DNA of 64,000 nt from assembly GCA_002633085.1 (NCBI GenBank), contig NSIV01000003.1, forward strand, positions 1-64,000, given 5' to 3'. Positions 1 to 8,484 of this stretch are shown here, in pieces. How positions within the stretch are numbered: position 1 is the stretch's first letter; every line of letters starts with the position of its first letter. The position numbers and the translations under genes were made by a program. The notes beneath the pieces are model-generated. The model worked only from the letters and a program-made list of their open reading frames with translations, was not told where the DNA came from and made no database searches. This stretch comes from Curvibacter sp. PD_MW3. Its GTDB lineage: Bacteria; Pseudomonadota; Gammaproteobacteria; Burkholderiales; Burkholderiaceae_C.

Positions 1-113
1 AGGCCAGCGGCACCGGACGCGAGGGCGGCACCTGGAGCTACGAGGTGTTCCTGGAACCCAAGAACGTCGCCGTCTCGATGGGTTCCCATCACATTCCACA
101 TTGGGGCGTCTGA
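1..113 (+). CDS. hpaE: 5-carboxymethyl-2-hydroxymuconate semialdehyde dehydrogenase, C-terminal end (partial)
   Basis: Only the last 36 codons are in the window, reading from base 3 to the TGA ending at 113. The tail contains SGTGREGG, EVFLEPKNV and MGSHHIPHWGV, which I recognise as the conserved C-terminus of HpaE. This NAD-dependent aldehyde dehydrogenase oxidises the product of homoprotocatechuate ring cleavage. The stop is followed after two bases by the next start codon, so the gene heads or continues the hpa operon. Identification from such a short tail rests on the match plus the hpaD-F-H-I genes just downstream. Confidence 0.8.
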   Translation, partial: ASGTGREGGTWSYEVFLEPKNVAVSMGSHHIPHWGV

Positions 114-115
114 CC

Positions 116-1081
116 ATGCAGCGTCGTCATCTGCTCGCCCAGGCGGCCGCACTCGCGGCCCTGCCCTTCGCCGCCCATGCGCAGGCATGGCCCGCACGCC
201 CCCTGCGCCTGATCGTGCCCTTCCCGCCCGGCGGCACCACGGACCACGTGAGCCGGCTGGTGGCCACGGAGCTGGGCAAGACACTGGGCCAGGCGGTGGT
301 GGTGGACAACAAGCCCGGCGCCGGCACGGTGATCGGCGTTGACGCCGCGGCCAAAGCCACGCCCGATGGCCACACCCTGGTCTGCGTGGCCAACAGCTTC
401 TGCGTCAACCACACGCTGGTGAAGAACCTGCCCTACGACAGCCTAAAGGACCTGCGCCCGGTCGCCCTCATGGGGCTGTCGGAACACGTGCTGTGCACCC
501 ACCCGGGCAGCGGCATCCGCACGTTGGCCGATCTGGCCCGCGTCTCGCGCGAACGGCCCGGCACACTGAGCTATGCATCGTTTGGCAACGGCACCTCGGC
601 CCACCTGGCCGGCGAGATGCTCAAGGCCCAGATGGGTCTGGACCTGGTGCATGTGCCCTACAAGGGCCAGGCCCCGGCGCTCAACGACCTGCTGGGTGGC
701 CAGGTGACGCTGATGTTTGGCAATTGGCCCGAGTTCCGCGGCCACGTGCAAAGCGGCAAGCTGGTCGCGCTGGGCATGGCCACGGCCCAGCGCTCCGTCT
801 ACGCCCCGCAATTGCCCACGCTGGCCGAACAGGGCGTGCCGGTGCAATCGAATTCCTGGAACGGCCTGCTGGCCCCGGCTGGCACGCCGAACGCCGTGGT
901 CCAGCGCCTCAACGCCGACGTGCTGCGTGCCATGGACGCTGCCAGCGTGAAGGAAGCCTTCGCCAAGGGCGGCATCGCCGCCCAGCCCGGCTCGCCGGAG
1001 CAGTTCGCCGCCTTCATCCAGAACGAGATCGCCCGCTATGCCCAGGTGATCCGCCAGGCCCGCATCACGCTCGAAGGCTGA
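116..1081 (+). CDS. Bug/TctC-family periplasmic substrate-binding protein
   Basis: 321 residues. The N-terminus MQRRHLLAQ followed by a hydrophobic alanine-rich stretch ending AAHAQA is a signal peptide, with a twin-arginine pair directly after the start. The mature part has the family signatures WPARPLRLIVPFPPGG near the N-terminus, VVVDNKPGAG, a DGHTL motif and HVPYKG. The family binds carboxylates in the periplasm, usually for tripartite tricarboxylate transporters, but no TctA or TctB gene is in the window. I chose the ATG two bases after the hpaE stop; an upstream in-frame ATG at 101 would overlap hpaE and precede the signal peptide. Its place between hpaE and hpaD suggests a ligand linked to aromatic acids, which is inference. 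Confidence 0.85.
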   Translation: MQRRHLLAQAAALAALPFAAHAQAWPARPLRLIVPFPPGGTTDHVSRLVATELGKTLGQAVVVDNKPGAGTVIGVDAAAKATPDGHTLVCVANSFCVNHTLVKNLPYDSLKDLRPVALMGLSEHVLCTHPGSGIRTLADLARVSRERPGTLSYASFGNGTSAHLAGEMLKAQMGLDLVHVPYKGQAPALNDLLGGQVTLMFGNWPEFRGHVQSGKLVALGMATAQRSVYAPQLPTLAEQGVPVQSNSWNGLLAPAGTPNAVVQRLNADVLRAMDAASVKEAFAKGGIAAQPGSPEQFAAFIQNEIARYAQVIRQARITLEG

Positions 1082-1101
1082 CCCCACACGGAGACCACGC
1101 C

Positions 1102-2025
1102 ATGGGCCAACTCGCACTCGCCGCCAAGATCACCCACGTGCCCTCGATGTACCTGAGCGAGCTGCCCGGCCCGCGCCAAGGCACACGGCAGGACGCCATC
1201 GACGGCCACAAGGAAATCGGCCGCCGCTGCCGCGAACTGGGCGTGGACACCATCGTGGTGTTCGACACGCACTGGCTGGTCAATGCCAACTACCACGTCA
1301 ATTGCGCGCCGCACTTCAAGGGCCTGTACACCAGCAACGAGCTGCCGCACTTCATCAGCAACCTCGCCTACGAGTTTCCCGGCAACCCGGCACTCGGCCA
1401 GTTGCTGGCGCGCGTGTGCAACGAACACGGCGTCGAAACCCTGGCCCACCCGGCCACCACGCTGGCGCCCGAGTACGGCACGCTGGTGCCGATGCGCTAC
1501 ATGAACGCCGACCAGCACTTCAAGGTCATCTCCGTCTCAGCGCTGTGTCAGGTGCATTACCTGGCCGACAGCGCGCGCCTGGGCTGGGCCATGCGCCGCG
1601 CGGTGGAGGAGCACTACGACGGCACGGTGGCGTTTTTTGCCAGTGGCTCGCTCTCGCATCGTTTCGCGCAGAACGGTCTGGCGCCGGAGTATGCGTTCAA
1701 GATCTGGAGTCCGCTGCTCGAAAACATGGACCGCGACGTGCTGCGCCTGTGGCAGGCCGGCGACTGGAAAACCTTTTGCGACATGCTGCCCGAGTACGCC
1801 AGCAAGGGCCATGGCGAGGGCTTCATGCACGACACCGCCATGCTGCTGGGTGCCCTGGGCTGGTCCGACTACGACGGCCGCGCCGAGATCGTCACACCCT
1901 ACTTCGGCGCTTCCGGCACCGGCCAGCTCAATGCCGTGTTCCCGGTCACGCCACAAAACGGCCGGGCCATTCCGGCCGCACAAGCCAGCAACGCTGACGG
2001 CTACCGCGCCTTCCCGCGCCTCTAA
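1102..2025 (+). CDS. hpaD: 3,4-dihydroxyphenylacetate 2,3-dioxygenase
   Basis: 307 residues, slightly longer than enterobacterial HpaD. It performs extradiol (meta) cleavage of homoprotocatechuate to 5-carboxymethyl-2-hydroxymuconate semialdehyde, the substrate of HpaE. It belongs to the LigB-like class III extradiol dioxygenases. Candidate iron ligands are visible: His12 in KITHVPS and His57 in FDTHWL; NELPHF, EYGTLVPMRYMN and GSLSHRF are further conserved blocks, and the C-terminus SGTGQLNAVFP is typical. The start is the ATG after the GGAGACCACGCC leader, 20 bases behind the Bug gene stop. The operon order hpaE-bug-hpaD-hpaF-hpaH-hpaI supports the call strongly. Confidence 0.95.
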   Translation: MGQLALAAKITHVPSMYLSELPGPRQGTRQDAIDGHKEIGRRCRELGVDTIVVFDTHWLVNANYHVNCAPHFKGLYTSNELPHFISNLAYEFPGNPALGQLLARVCNEHGVETLAHPATTLAPEYGTLVPMRYMNADQHFKVISVSALCQVHYLADSARLGWAMRRAVEEHYDGTVAFFASGSLSHRFAQNGLAPEYAFKIWSPLLENMDRDVLRLWQAGDWKTFCDMLPEYASKGHGEGFMHDTAMLLGALGWSDYDGRAEIVTPYFGASGTGQLNAVFPVTPQNGRAIPAAQASNADGYRAFPRL

Positions 2026-2035
2026 GGACACCACG

Positions 2036-2437
2036 ATGCCGCACCTTGTCATCCTCTACACCGCCAACCTGGACCGCGAAACCGACATGACCGCACTGTG
2101 CCGCGACCTGGCCGACACCATGGTGCAGCAACGCGATGAAACCGGCGAACCGGTCTTCCCCACCGGCGGCACGCGCGTGCTGGCCTACCCGGCGCCGCAC
2201 TACGCGGTAGCCGACAGCCGACACGACTATGCCTTCGTCTACCTGAACCTGCGCATGGGCTACGGCCGTTCGGACGCTATCAAAACAAGAGCGGGTGACG
2301 CTTTATTGGCGAGGACCAAAGCCCATTTCGACCCAATATTTTCGAAACGCCACCTCGGCATCACGCTGCAGATCGACGAAGGCGCCGAGGTCTACAACGC
2401 CAAACACAGCAACATCCACCCGCTGTTTCCTCATTGA
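2036..2437 (+). CDS. hpaF: 5-carboxymethyl-2-hydroxymuconate delta-isomerase
   Basis: 133 residues, close to the family size of about 126. It isomerises 5-carboxymethyl-2-hydroxymuconate before decarboxylation to 2-oxohept-3-enedioate. The N-terminus [12 protein letters not shown] carries the catalytic Pro2 of the tautomerase-like fold. [17 protein letters not shown] and the C-terminal HSNIHPLF match the family. It begins 10 bases after hpaD. Codons for residues about 81-97 fall inside a copy of a dispersed repeat (2276-2324) without changing the reading frame, which is odd. I see no gene for the HpaG decarboxylase in the window. It may lie to the left. Confidence 0.9.
   Translation: MPHLVILYTANLDRETDMTALCRDLADTMVQQRDETGEPVFPTGGTRVLAYPAPHYAVADSRHDYAFVYLNLRMGYGRSDAIKTRAGDALLARTKAHFDPIFSKRHLGITLQIDEGAEVYNAKHSNIHPLFPH
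2276..2324 (+). repeat. GCTATC dispersed repeat, copy inside hpaF
   Basis: Begins GCTATCAAAAC and continues with AGAGCG, then TATTGGCG. By eye it lines up base for base over about 49 positions with the copy at 8432-8484, with roughly a dozen mismatches. This copy is wholly within the coding region of hpaF and is read as about 16 codons. Confidence 0.5.
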
Positions 2438-2448
2438 GCGCACACCGC

Positions 2449-3264
2449 ATGTTCACCCCGGAACTCACCCAACAACTGGCGGCCGAGCTGCAGCAGGCGC
2501 AGGACACGCGCACGCAGCTGGAACATTTCTCCAAACGCTTCCCCGGCATGACGGTCGAGGACGGCTACCGCGTCAGCCGCGCCTGGGTGGCGTTGCAACT
2601 GGCGCAGGGGCGCCGGGTCATCGGCCACAAGATCGGCCTGACCTCGCGCGCCATGCAGCAGTCAAGCCAGATCGACGAGCCTGACTACGGCACCCTGCTG
2701 GATTCCATGCTGTTCACCTGCACGCCAGGCCAGGTACTGGACATTCCGGTGGCGCGCTTCATCGCACCGCGGGTGGAAGTCGAGTTGGCTTTCGTGCTGA
2801 AGGCGCCGCTCCAAGGGCCGAACGTCACGCTGGAGCAGGTGCTGGCCGCCACCGACTACGTGACACCGGCGATCGAGATCATCGACGCGCGCATCGAACA
2901 GTTCGACCGCCACAGCAAGGTGATGCGCAAGGTGTTCGACACCATCAGCGACAACGCCGCCAATGCCGGCATCGTGGTCGGTGCGGCACGCGCCCGGCCC
3001 ACCGAGGTGGACCTGCCCTGGGTCGGCGCCATCCTGCGCCAGAACGGCGTGGTGGAAGAAACCGGCCTGGCCGCCGGCGTGCAGGGCCACCCGGCCATCG
3101 GCATCGCCTGGCTGGCCAACAAGCTGGCGCCCTGGGGCGAACATCTGGAAGCCGGGCAGATCGTGCTGGCCGGCTCCTTCACGCGCCCGGTGCCCGGCCA
3201 GGCCGGCGATTTGTTCGAGGCAGACTATGGTCCGCTTGGCCAACTCAAATTTCGTTTTATCTGA
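2449..3264 (+). CDS. hpaH: 2-oxo-hept-3-ene-1,7-dioate hydratase
   Basis: 271 residues, like enterobacterial HpaH (267). It hydrates 2-oxohept-3-enedioate to 4-hydroxy-2-oxoheptanedioate, the substrate of HpaI. It belongs to the fumarylacetoacetase/MhpD superfamily. Visible motifs are [21 protein letters not shown], the metal-site block [10 protein letters not shown] and [12 protein letters not shown], plus GSFTRPVP near the end. The ATG at 2449 gives the family N-terminus MFTPELT; a TTG at 2434 overlapping the hpaF stop would add five residues and is the alternative start. The gene is directly behind hpaF and six bases ahead of hpaI. Confidence 0.95.
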   Translation: MFTPELTQQLAAELQQAQDTRTQLEHFSKRFPGMTVEDGYRVSRAWVALQLAQGRRVIGHKIGLTSRAMQQSSQIDEPDYGTLLDSMLFTCTPGQVLDIPVARFIAPRVEVELAFVLKAPLQGPNVTLEQVLAATDYVTPAIEIIDARIEQFDRHSKVMRKVFDTISDNAANAGIVVGAARARPTEVDLPWVGAILRQNGVVEETGLAAGVQGHPAIGIAWLANKLAPWGEHLEAGQIVLAGSFTRPVPGQAGDLFEADYGPLGQLKFRFI

Positions 3265-3270
3265 CACCTC

Positions 3271-4095
3271 ATGAAAACACCGACCAATCTTTTCAAACAA
3301 GCCATCGCCAGCAAACAGGCCCAGATCGGCCTGTGGGTCAACCTGGCCAACCCGATCAGCACTGAGATCTGCGCCGGCGCCGGCTTCGACTGGCTGCTGC
3401 TCGATGGCGAGCATTCACCCAACACGCTCACCACGCTGCTGGCGCAACTGCAAGCCGTGGCGGCTTACCCCGGCACACACGCCATCGGCCGTGTGCCGCT
3501 GGGCCATGGCGAGGCCGGCACCGCACTGATCAAGCAGTTCCTTGACCTGGGTTTCCAGACCCTGCTGGTGCCGATGGTGGACACGGCCGAGCAGGCCGCC
3601 GCGCTGGTGCGCGCCATGCGCTACCCGCAGGACGACGGCCAGGGCGGCATCCGCGGCATGGCGGGGGCGCGCGCCTCGCGCTGGGGCCGTTACCCGAACT
3701 ACGCCAAAGAGGCCAACGCGCAGGCCTGCCTGCTGGTGCAGGTGGAAACCAAAGCCGGGCTGGACAACCTGGAGGCGATCGCCGCCACACCGGGCGTGGA
3801 TGGGGTCTTCATCGGCCCGGCCGATCTGTCGGCCTCGCTCGGCCACGTGGGCAATGCCCAGCACCCGGAAGTGCAACAGGCCATCGACGACGCGATCCGC
3901 CGCATCGTCAAGAGCGGCAAGGCCGCCGGCATCCTGGTCAGTGATGAAACCCTGGCGCGCCACTACCTGGCGCTGGGCGCCACCTTCGTTGCCGTCGGCC
4001 TGGACACGCAGATCCTGGTGCGCCAGACCAGCGCGCTGGCCTCAGTCTTCAAGACCAACCTCCAACCGCTTGCCGCCGGCGACAAAACCTACTGA
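3271..4095 (+). CDS. hpaI: 4-hydroxy-2-oxoheptanedioate aldolase
   Basis: 274 residues. A class II, metal-dependent pyruvate aldolase that splits 4-hydroxy-2-oxoheptanedioate into pyruvate and succinate semialdehyde, the last step of the homoprotocatechuate pathway. The catalytic histidine is His48 in LLLDGEHSP. The metal-site blocks are VQVETKAGLDN and VFIGPADLSAS. The sequence resembles E. coli C HpaI over its whole length as I recall it. HpaI-type aldolases are known to accept related 4-hydroxy-2-keto acids, which is relevant because sugar-acid-type genes follow directly. It is translationally close to both neighbours (6 and 5 bases). Confidence 0.95.
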   Translation: MKTPTNLFKQAIASKQAQIGLWVNLANPISTEICAGAGFDWLLLDGEHSPNTLTTLLAQLQAVAAYPGTHAIGRVPLGHGEAGTALIKQFLDLGFQTLLVPMVDTAEQAAALVRAMRYPQDDGQGGIRGMAGARASRWGRYPNYAKEANAQACLLVQVETKAGLDNLEAIAATPGVDGVFIGPADLSASLGHVGNAQHPEVQQAIDDAIRRIVKSGKAAGILVSDETLARHYLALGATFVAVGLDTQILVRQTSALASVFKTNLQPLAAGDKTY

Positions 4096-4100
4096 GCCCG

Positions 4101-4874
4101 ATGGAAACCAAACGCGTCTGCCTCATCACCGGTGCGGCCACCGGCATCGGCGCGGCCTGCGCGCGCGAGTTTGCGGCGCACGGCTGGCAGTTGGGCTTGA
4201 GTTACCTGGACGACGCCACCCATGTGCACGTGCTGGACGTGGCGGCCAACTGCGAAGCCCTGGGGGCCAGCACCCTGGTGCAGCGGCTTGACGTCACCAG
4301 CGAGGCAAGCTGCCTGGCCTTCAGCCAGGCGGCGCTGCAGCGTTTCGGCCGCATCGATGCGCTGATCAACTGCGCCGGCACCACGCGCTTCATTGCACAC
4401 ACCGACCTCGATGCACTCGATCCGCAGGAGTTCCACCGCACCTATGACGTCAACACCGTCGGGCTGTACCGCATGACGCGTGCCTGCGTCCCAGCACTCA
4501 AGGCGTCGGGCCACGGCAGTGTGGTCAACATCTCGTCCATCGGCGGCACCATCGGGCGCGGCTCGTCCATGGCCTACGCCGCCTCCAAGGGTGCCGTCAA
4601 CACGCTCACCTTGTCGCTGGCGCGTGCGCTGGCACCCCAGATCCGCGTCAACGCCATTGCCCCCGGCTTTGTCGAAGGCGGCCTGCCCAGCCGCGTGCTG
4701 GACGCCGTGCGCCACGCCGAGGTGGTGCAGACGCAGACGGCCGCCTCGGTGCTGCAGCGCGTGTCGCAACCGGAAGAGGTCGCCGCGCTGGCCTGCTTCC
4801 TGACCGAACGTGCGCCCGGCATGACGGGCGAAGTCATCCAGATGGACAACGGCCTGCACCTCAATGCCGGCTGA
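4101..4874 (+). CDS. SDR-family NAD(P)-dependent oxidoreductase
   Basis: 257 residues, a classical short-chain dehydrogenase. The cofactor motif is TGAATGIG near residue 10, the NAG-type block reads NCAGTT, and the catalytic set is Ser in NISSIGG with YAASKGAV (Tyr-x-x-x-Lys). The C-terminal VIQMDNGLHLNAG is family-typical. It starts five bases after hpaI and leads into the IlvD-type dehydratase 15 bases on, so it is cotranscribed. The substrate is unknown. With a dehydratase, an aldolase and a binding protein beside it, oxidation of a hydroxy acid or sugar lactone is a reasonable guess but is inference. Confidence 0.85.
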   Translation: METKRVCLITGAATGIGAACAREFAAHGWQLGLSYLDDATHVHVLDVAANCEALGASTLVQRLDVTSEASCLAFSQAALQRFGRIDALINCAGTTRFIAHTDLDALDPQEFHRTYDVNTVGLYRMTRACVPALKASGHGSVVNISSIGGTIGRGSSMAYAASKGAVNTLTLSLARALAPQIRVNAIAPGFVEGGLPSRVLDAVRHAEVVQTQTAASVLQRVSQPEEVAALACFLTERAPGMTGEVIQMDNGLHLNAG

Positions 4875-4889
4875 AGCGATACCCACACC

Positions 4890-6620
4890 ATGAGCAACGA
4901 CAAAACACCCCGCAAATTCCGCTCCGCCACGCTGGTCGAAGGCACCATCCGCGCCACCACACGCAGCTTTTTGCATGCACTGGGCCAGGACGAGGACGAC
5001 ATTGCGCGCCCGCACATCGGCGTCTTCCACACCGGTGGCGAGATGAGCCCGTGCAACCTCAATCTGCGCGACCAGGCCCAGCACGCCAAGACCGGCATTT
5101 ACGCCGCCGGCGGTACACCGCACGAGTGCCCGGTGGTCTCGATCTCCGACGGCCTGACCATGGCGCATTCCGGCATGCGCTTCTCGCTCATTTCGCGTGA
5201 GCTGATTGCCGACAGCGTGGAGGCCTCGGTGCGCGGCCACCAGTGGGACGGCATCTTCGGCATCGGCGCCTGCGACAAGAACCTGCCCGGCCTGATGATG
5301 GGCATGGTGCGCTGCAATGTGCCCAGCGTGTTTGTGCACGGCGGCTCGGCGCTGCCGGGCCAGGCACCGGGCGTGAACGGACGCGACCTCAACGTAGTCG
5401 ACACCTACGAGACCATCGGCAAGGTGCTGGCCGGTGAAGCCACCCACGACGAGCTGGACGCCATCAGCCGCGCCTGCCTGCCGACCGCCGGCGCCTGTGC
5501 CGGCCAGTTCACCGCCAACACCATGGGCATGGTGTCGGAAGCGCTGGGACTGGCACCGATCGGCTCCAGCATGGTGCCGGCCGTCTTCAGCGAACGTGCG
5601 CCGCTGCTGCGCCGCACCGGCAAACAACTGATGAAGGCCGTGATGGGCGATGCCCCGCTGCCGCGCGACATCGTGACGCGCAAAGCCCTGGAAAACGCCT
5701 GCGCCGTGGTCTCGGCCACCGGCGGCTCCACCAACGCCGCGTTGCACATCCCGGCCATTGCGCACGAGGCCGGCATCAAGTTCCATCTGGACGATGTGGC
5801 CGAAATCTTTGCCCGCACCCCCTTGATTGCCGACCTGCGCCCGGGCGGCAAGTACCTGGCACGCGACATGTACTACGTGGGCGGTGCAGCCGTGGTGCTG
5901 CACGAGCTGCTCAACAGCGGCCACCTGCACGGCGATGCCCTCACCTGGACCGGCCGCACCCTGGCCGAGGAATTAGCAGGCGCCAACGCCCCGGACGGCG
6001 AGGTGGTACGCCGCTTTGAAAACGCCATCTCGAAGGACGGGGGCCTCGCCGTGCTCAAGGGCAATCTGTGCCCGGACGGTGCGCTGCTGAAAACCGCCGG
6101 CCTCAAGGCCCTGGTGCACCGCGGCCCGGCGCGCGTGTTCGAATCTGAAGAAGAAGCGCAAGCCGCGGTGCAGGCCATGCGCTACCAGTCGGGTGACGTG
6201 ATCGTGATCCGCAACGAAGGCCCGAAAGGCAGCCCCGGCATGCGCGAGATGCTGGGCATCACCGCCCTGCTCTACGGCCAGGGCATGGGCGACAAGGTGG
6301 CGCTCTTGACCGACGGCCGCTTCTCCGGCGCCACGCGCGGCCTGTGCATCGGCTACGCTGGCCCGGAGGCCGCCGACAAGGGGCCCATTGCCGCGCTGCG
6401 CGACGGCGACATGGTCACCATTGATGCCCGGCCGCAAGCGCGCAGCATCAGCGTCGAACTCAGCCCGGCCGAGCTGGCGCAGCGCCTGGCGGCTGTGCAG
6501 GTAAACACGGGTAGCGCGCGCGGCGGCCTGCTGGAAAAATATGCTTTGACAGTCCGCCCGAGCCACCAGGGCGCGGTCACCCATTCCGGGGCCGTGGTCT
6601 GGTTGCGCGATGCATCCTGA
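4890..6620 (+). CDS. IlvD/Edd-family dehydratase (dihydroxy-acid dehydratase-like)
   Basis: 576 residues. Members remove water from 2,3-dihydroxy acids to give 2-keto acids, in branched-chain amino acid synthesis (IlvD) or in sugar-acid breakdown. All three iron-sulfur cysteines are present: Cys55 in EMSPCN, Cys128 in GACDKNLPG and Cys203 in [27 protein letters not shown] is closer to IlvD than to the arabonate dehydratases, which have CDKTTPA. Its position inside a catabolic operon with an SDR, Bug protein and aldolase makes a paralogue of biosynthetic ilvD, acting on a sugar acid or similar, more likely than the housekeeping enzyme. This cannot be settled without phylogeny. Confidence 0.85.
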   Translation: MSNDKTPRKFRSATLVEGTIRATTRSFLHALGQDEDDIARPHIGVFHTGGEMSPCNLNLRDQAQHAKTGIYAAGGTPHECPVVSISDGLTMAHSGMRFSLISRELIADSVEASVRGHQWDGIFGIGACDKNLPGLMMGMVRCNVPSVFVHGGSALPGQAPGVNGRDLNVVDTYETIGKVLAGEATHDELDAISRACLPTAGACAGQFTANTMGMVSEALGLAPIGSSMVPAVFSERAPLLRRTGKQLMKAVMGDAPLPRDIVTRKALENACAVVSATGGSTNAALHIPAIAHEAGIKFHLDDVAEIFARTPLIADLRPGGKYLARDMYYVGGAAVVLHELLNSGHLHGDALTWTGRTLAEELAGANAPDGEVVRRFENAISKDGGLAVLKGNLCPDGALLKTAGLKALVHRGPARVFESEEEAQAAVQAMRYQSGDVIVIRNEGPKGSPGMREMLGITALLYGQGMGDKVALLTDGRFSGATRGLCIGYAGPEAADKGPIAALRDGDMVTIDARPQARSISVELSPAELAQRLAAVQVNTGSARGGLLEKYALTVRPSHQGAVTHSGAVVWLRDAS

Positions 6621-6652
6621 GTCCGCTCGTTCAATTATTCAAAGGAGACCCC

Positions 6653-7642
6653 ATGAGCATTTCACGTCGTCAAGTCATCCAGTCCGCTGGCGTTTCGGCC
6701 CTGCTGGCCAGCGTCGGCCAACAGGCCATGGCGCAAGCGCAGATTGAAAACCTGAAGATCATCACCGGCTTCGCGGCCGGCGGCACCTCCGACACCACCT
6801 GCCGCCGCGTCGCCACCAAACTCGGCGGCACCTTCGCCAAGACCGCCACGGTCGAGAACAAGACCGGCGCCGGCGGCCAGATCGCCATCCAGTACGTCAA
6901 GGGTCAGCCGGCCGATGGCAGCACGATGCTGCAATCGCCGACCTCGATGTTCACCATCTACCCGCACATCTACAAGAAGCTGCCCTACGACCCGGTGAAC
7001 GATGTGACGCCCGTCTCGCTCGCCTGCGTGTTCGACTTCGGCTTCGCCGTCGGCCCCATGGTGCCGGCCAACGTGAAAAACATCAACGACTTCATCGCCT
7101 GGATCAAGGCCAACCCCAGCCAGGCCAGCTTCGGCTCGCCGGCCGCCGGCTCCACGCCCCACTTCGTCGGCGCGCTGCTGGGCCGCCACGCCGGCGTCGA
7201 CCTCAAGCACGTGGGCTACCGCGGCACGCAACCGGCGATGTTGGACCTGCTGGGTGGCAACATTGCCGCTGTGTCCGGCCCCATCGGCGACATCACGCAG
7301 CACCTGCCCACCGGCAAGGTGCGCATCCTGGCCACCTCGGGGCCCAAGCGCAACCGCTTCGCCCCCGACGTGCCGACCTATACCGAGCAGGGCTTGAAGG
7401 ACATGGAGCACAGCGAGTGGTTCGCCTTCTTCCTGCCCGGCAAGGCCGCGCCGGATCTGGTGGCACGCCTGAACGCGGCCCTCAAGACGGCTCTGGCATC
7501 GAAGGACGTGGCCGACGGCCTGGGCACCTTCGGCCTGGAAGCCATGTCGAGCTCGCCGTCAGAACTGGCTGCGCTGCTGAAGAAAGACACCGCCAAGTGG
7601 GCCCCGATCGTCAAGACGATCGGCTTCACCGCCGACGCCTGA
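6653..7642 (+). CDS. Bug/TctC-family periplasmic substrate-binding protein
   Basis: 329 residues. The N-terminus MSISRRQVIQSAGVSALLASVGQQAMAQA is a signal peptide with a twin-arginine pair and an Ala-x-Ala cleavage site. Mature motifs are IITGFAAGGTSD, ENKTGAGG, LPYDP, HVGYRG and LDLLGG. It is the second binding protein of this operon, preceded by the Shine-Dalgarno-like AAAGGAGACCCC. It is only distantly like the one at 116-1081, so the two probably bind different ligands. It has no tripartite permease genes nearby. Confidence 0.85.
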   Translation: MSISRRQVIQSAGVSALLASVGQQAMAQAQIENLKIITGFAAGGTSDTTCRRVATKLGGTFAKTATVENKTGAGGQIAIQYVKGQPADGSTMLQSPTSMFTIYPHIYKKLPYDPVNDVTPVSLACVFDFGFAVGPMVPANVKNINDFIAWIKANPSQASFGSPAAGSTPHFVGALLGRHAGVDLKHVGYRGTQPAMLDLLGGNIAAVSGPIGDITQHLPTGKVRILATSGPKRNRFAPDVPTYTEQGLKDMEHSEWFAFFLPGKAAPDLVARLNAALKTALASKDVADGLGTFGLEAMSSSPSELAALLKKDTAKWAPIVKTIGFTADA

Positions 7643-7666
7643 TCACCCGCACCAGGAGCGCCTGTC

Positions 7667-8446
7667 ATGAATGCCATGCTGAAACCCGCCACCCCGGCGC
7701 ACATGCACCCGGATGAATGGCAGGCGCGCCTGCAACTGGCCGCCTGCTACCGCATCTTCGCGATGCTGGGCTGGACCGAGATGATCTACAACCACATCAC
7801 GCTGCGCCTGCCGGCCAGCGTGAGTGGCGACGACAAACATTTCCTGATCAACCCCTTCGGCCTGCACTACAGCGAGGTCACCGCCAGCAACCTGGTGAAG
7901 ATCGACCTGCAGGGCAAGGTGCTCGACGGCTCACCCCATCCGGTGAACCCGGCCGGCTTCACGGTGCATGCTGCCATCCATGCGGCGGTCGACGGCGCGC
8001 ACTGCGTCATGCACACCCACACCACCGCCGGCGTGGCGGTGGCCTGCCTGCAGGGCGGCCTGCAGCAGACCAATTTCTACAGCGCCCAGCTGCACGACAT
8101 GGTGGCGTACCACACCTTCGAAGGCATCACCATCCATGCAGAGGAAACGCCGCGCCTGCTGAAGAGCATCGGCGACAAACCGGCGGTGATCCTGCGCAAC
8201 CACGGCCTGCTGGCCTGGGGCGGCACCCTGCCACAAACTTTCGCCATCCTGTGGACGCTGCAGCGCGCCTGCGAAATCCAGATGGCCACCTTGAGCATGG
8301 GAGCGGCCATTCCCGTGCCGGAAGCGATTGCCATCAAGTGCACGCGCGACGCGCTACAGTTCAACCCGAACCACGGCGCCGGGCAGGACGTGTTCGACTC
8401 GCTGGTTAGGCAGGTCGACCGACTCGACACCAGCTATCAAAACTAG
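7667..8446 (+). CDS. Class II aldolase/adducin-family protein
   Basis: 259 residues. The family fold binds zinc through histidines; HTHTTAGVAV near residue 118 and RNHGLLAWG near residue 178 supply the expected His cluster, and YNHITLRLP and NPFGLHYSEV are typical N-terminal blocks. Members include fuculose-phosphate and related aldolases and epimerases, and many are uncharacterised carboxylate-metabolism enzymes. The last four codons and the TAG stop are provided by a dispersed repeat copy beginning at 8432, so the natural C-terminus may have been replaced. It lies 24 bases behind the Bug gene and is likely cotranscribed. Confidence 0.8.
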   Translation: MNAMLKPATPAHMHPDEWQARLQLAACYRIFAMLGWTEMIYNHITLRLPASVSGDDKHFLINPFGLHYSEVTASNLVKIDLQGKVLDGSPHPVNPAGFTVHAAIHAAVDGAHCVMHTHTTAGVAVACLQGGLQQTNFYSAQLHDMVAYHTFEGITIHAEETPRLLKSIGDKPAVILRNHGLLAWGGTLPQTFAILWTLQRACEIQMATLSMGAAIPVPEAIAIKCTRDALQFNPNHGAGQDVFDSLVRQVDRLDTSYQN

Positions 8447-8484
8447 AGCGACTAGCGCAGTATTGACGGGAGCTACAGGCCAAA
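8432..8484 (+). repeat. GCTATC dispersed repeat between aldolase and reductase genes
   Basis: Begins GCTATCAAAACTAGAGCG and runs through GGGAGCTACAGGCCAAA. It supplies the stop codon of the upstream aldolase-family gene and ends exactly at the ATG of the PanE-like gene. It is the closest relative of the copy inside hpaF. Confidence 0.7.

Noticed and set aside
493..1101. Upstream extension of the hpaD frame by 203 codons
   Set aside because: It overlaps the Bug gene in another frame; HpaD homology begins exactly at the ATG at 1102.
4089..5930. A 613-codon minus-strand frame opposite the SDR and IlvD-type genes
   Set aside because: Shadow frame; the plus strand has full motifs for both enzymes.
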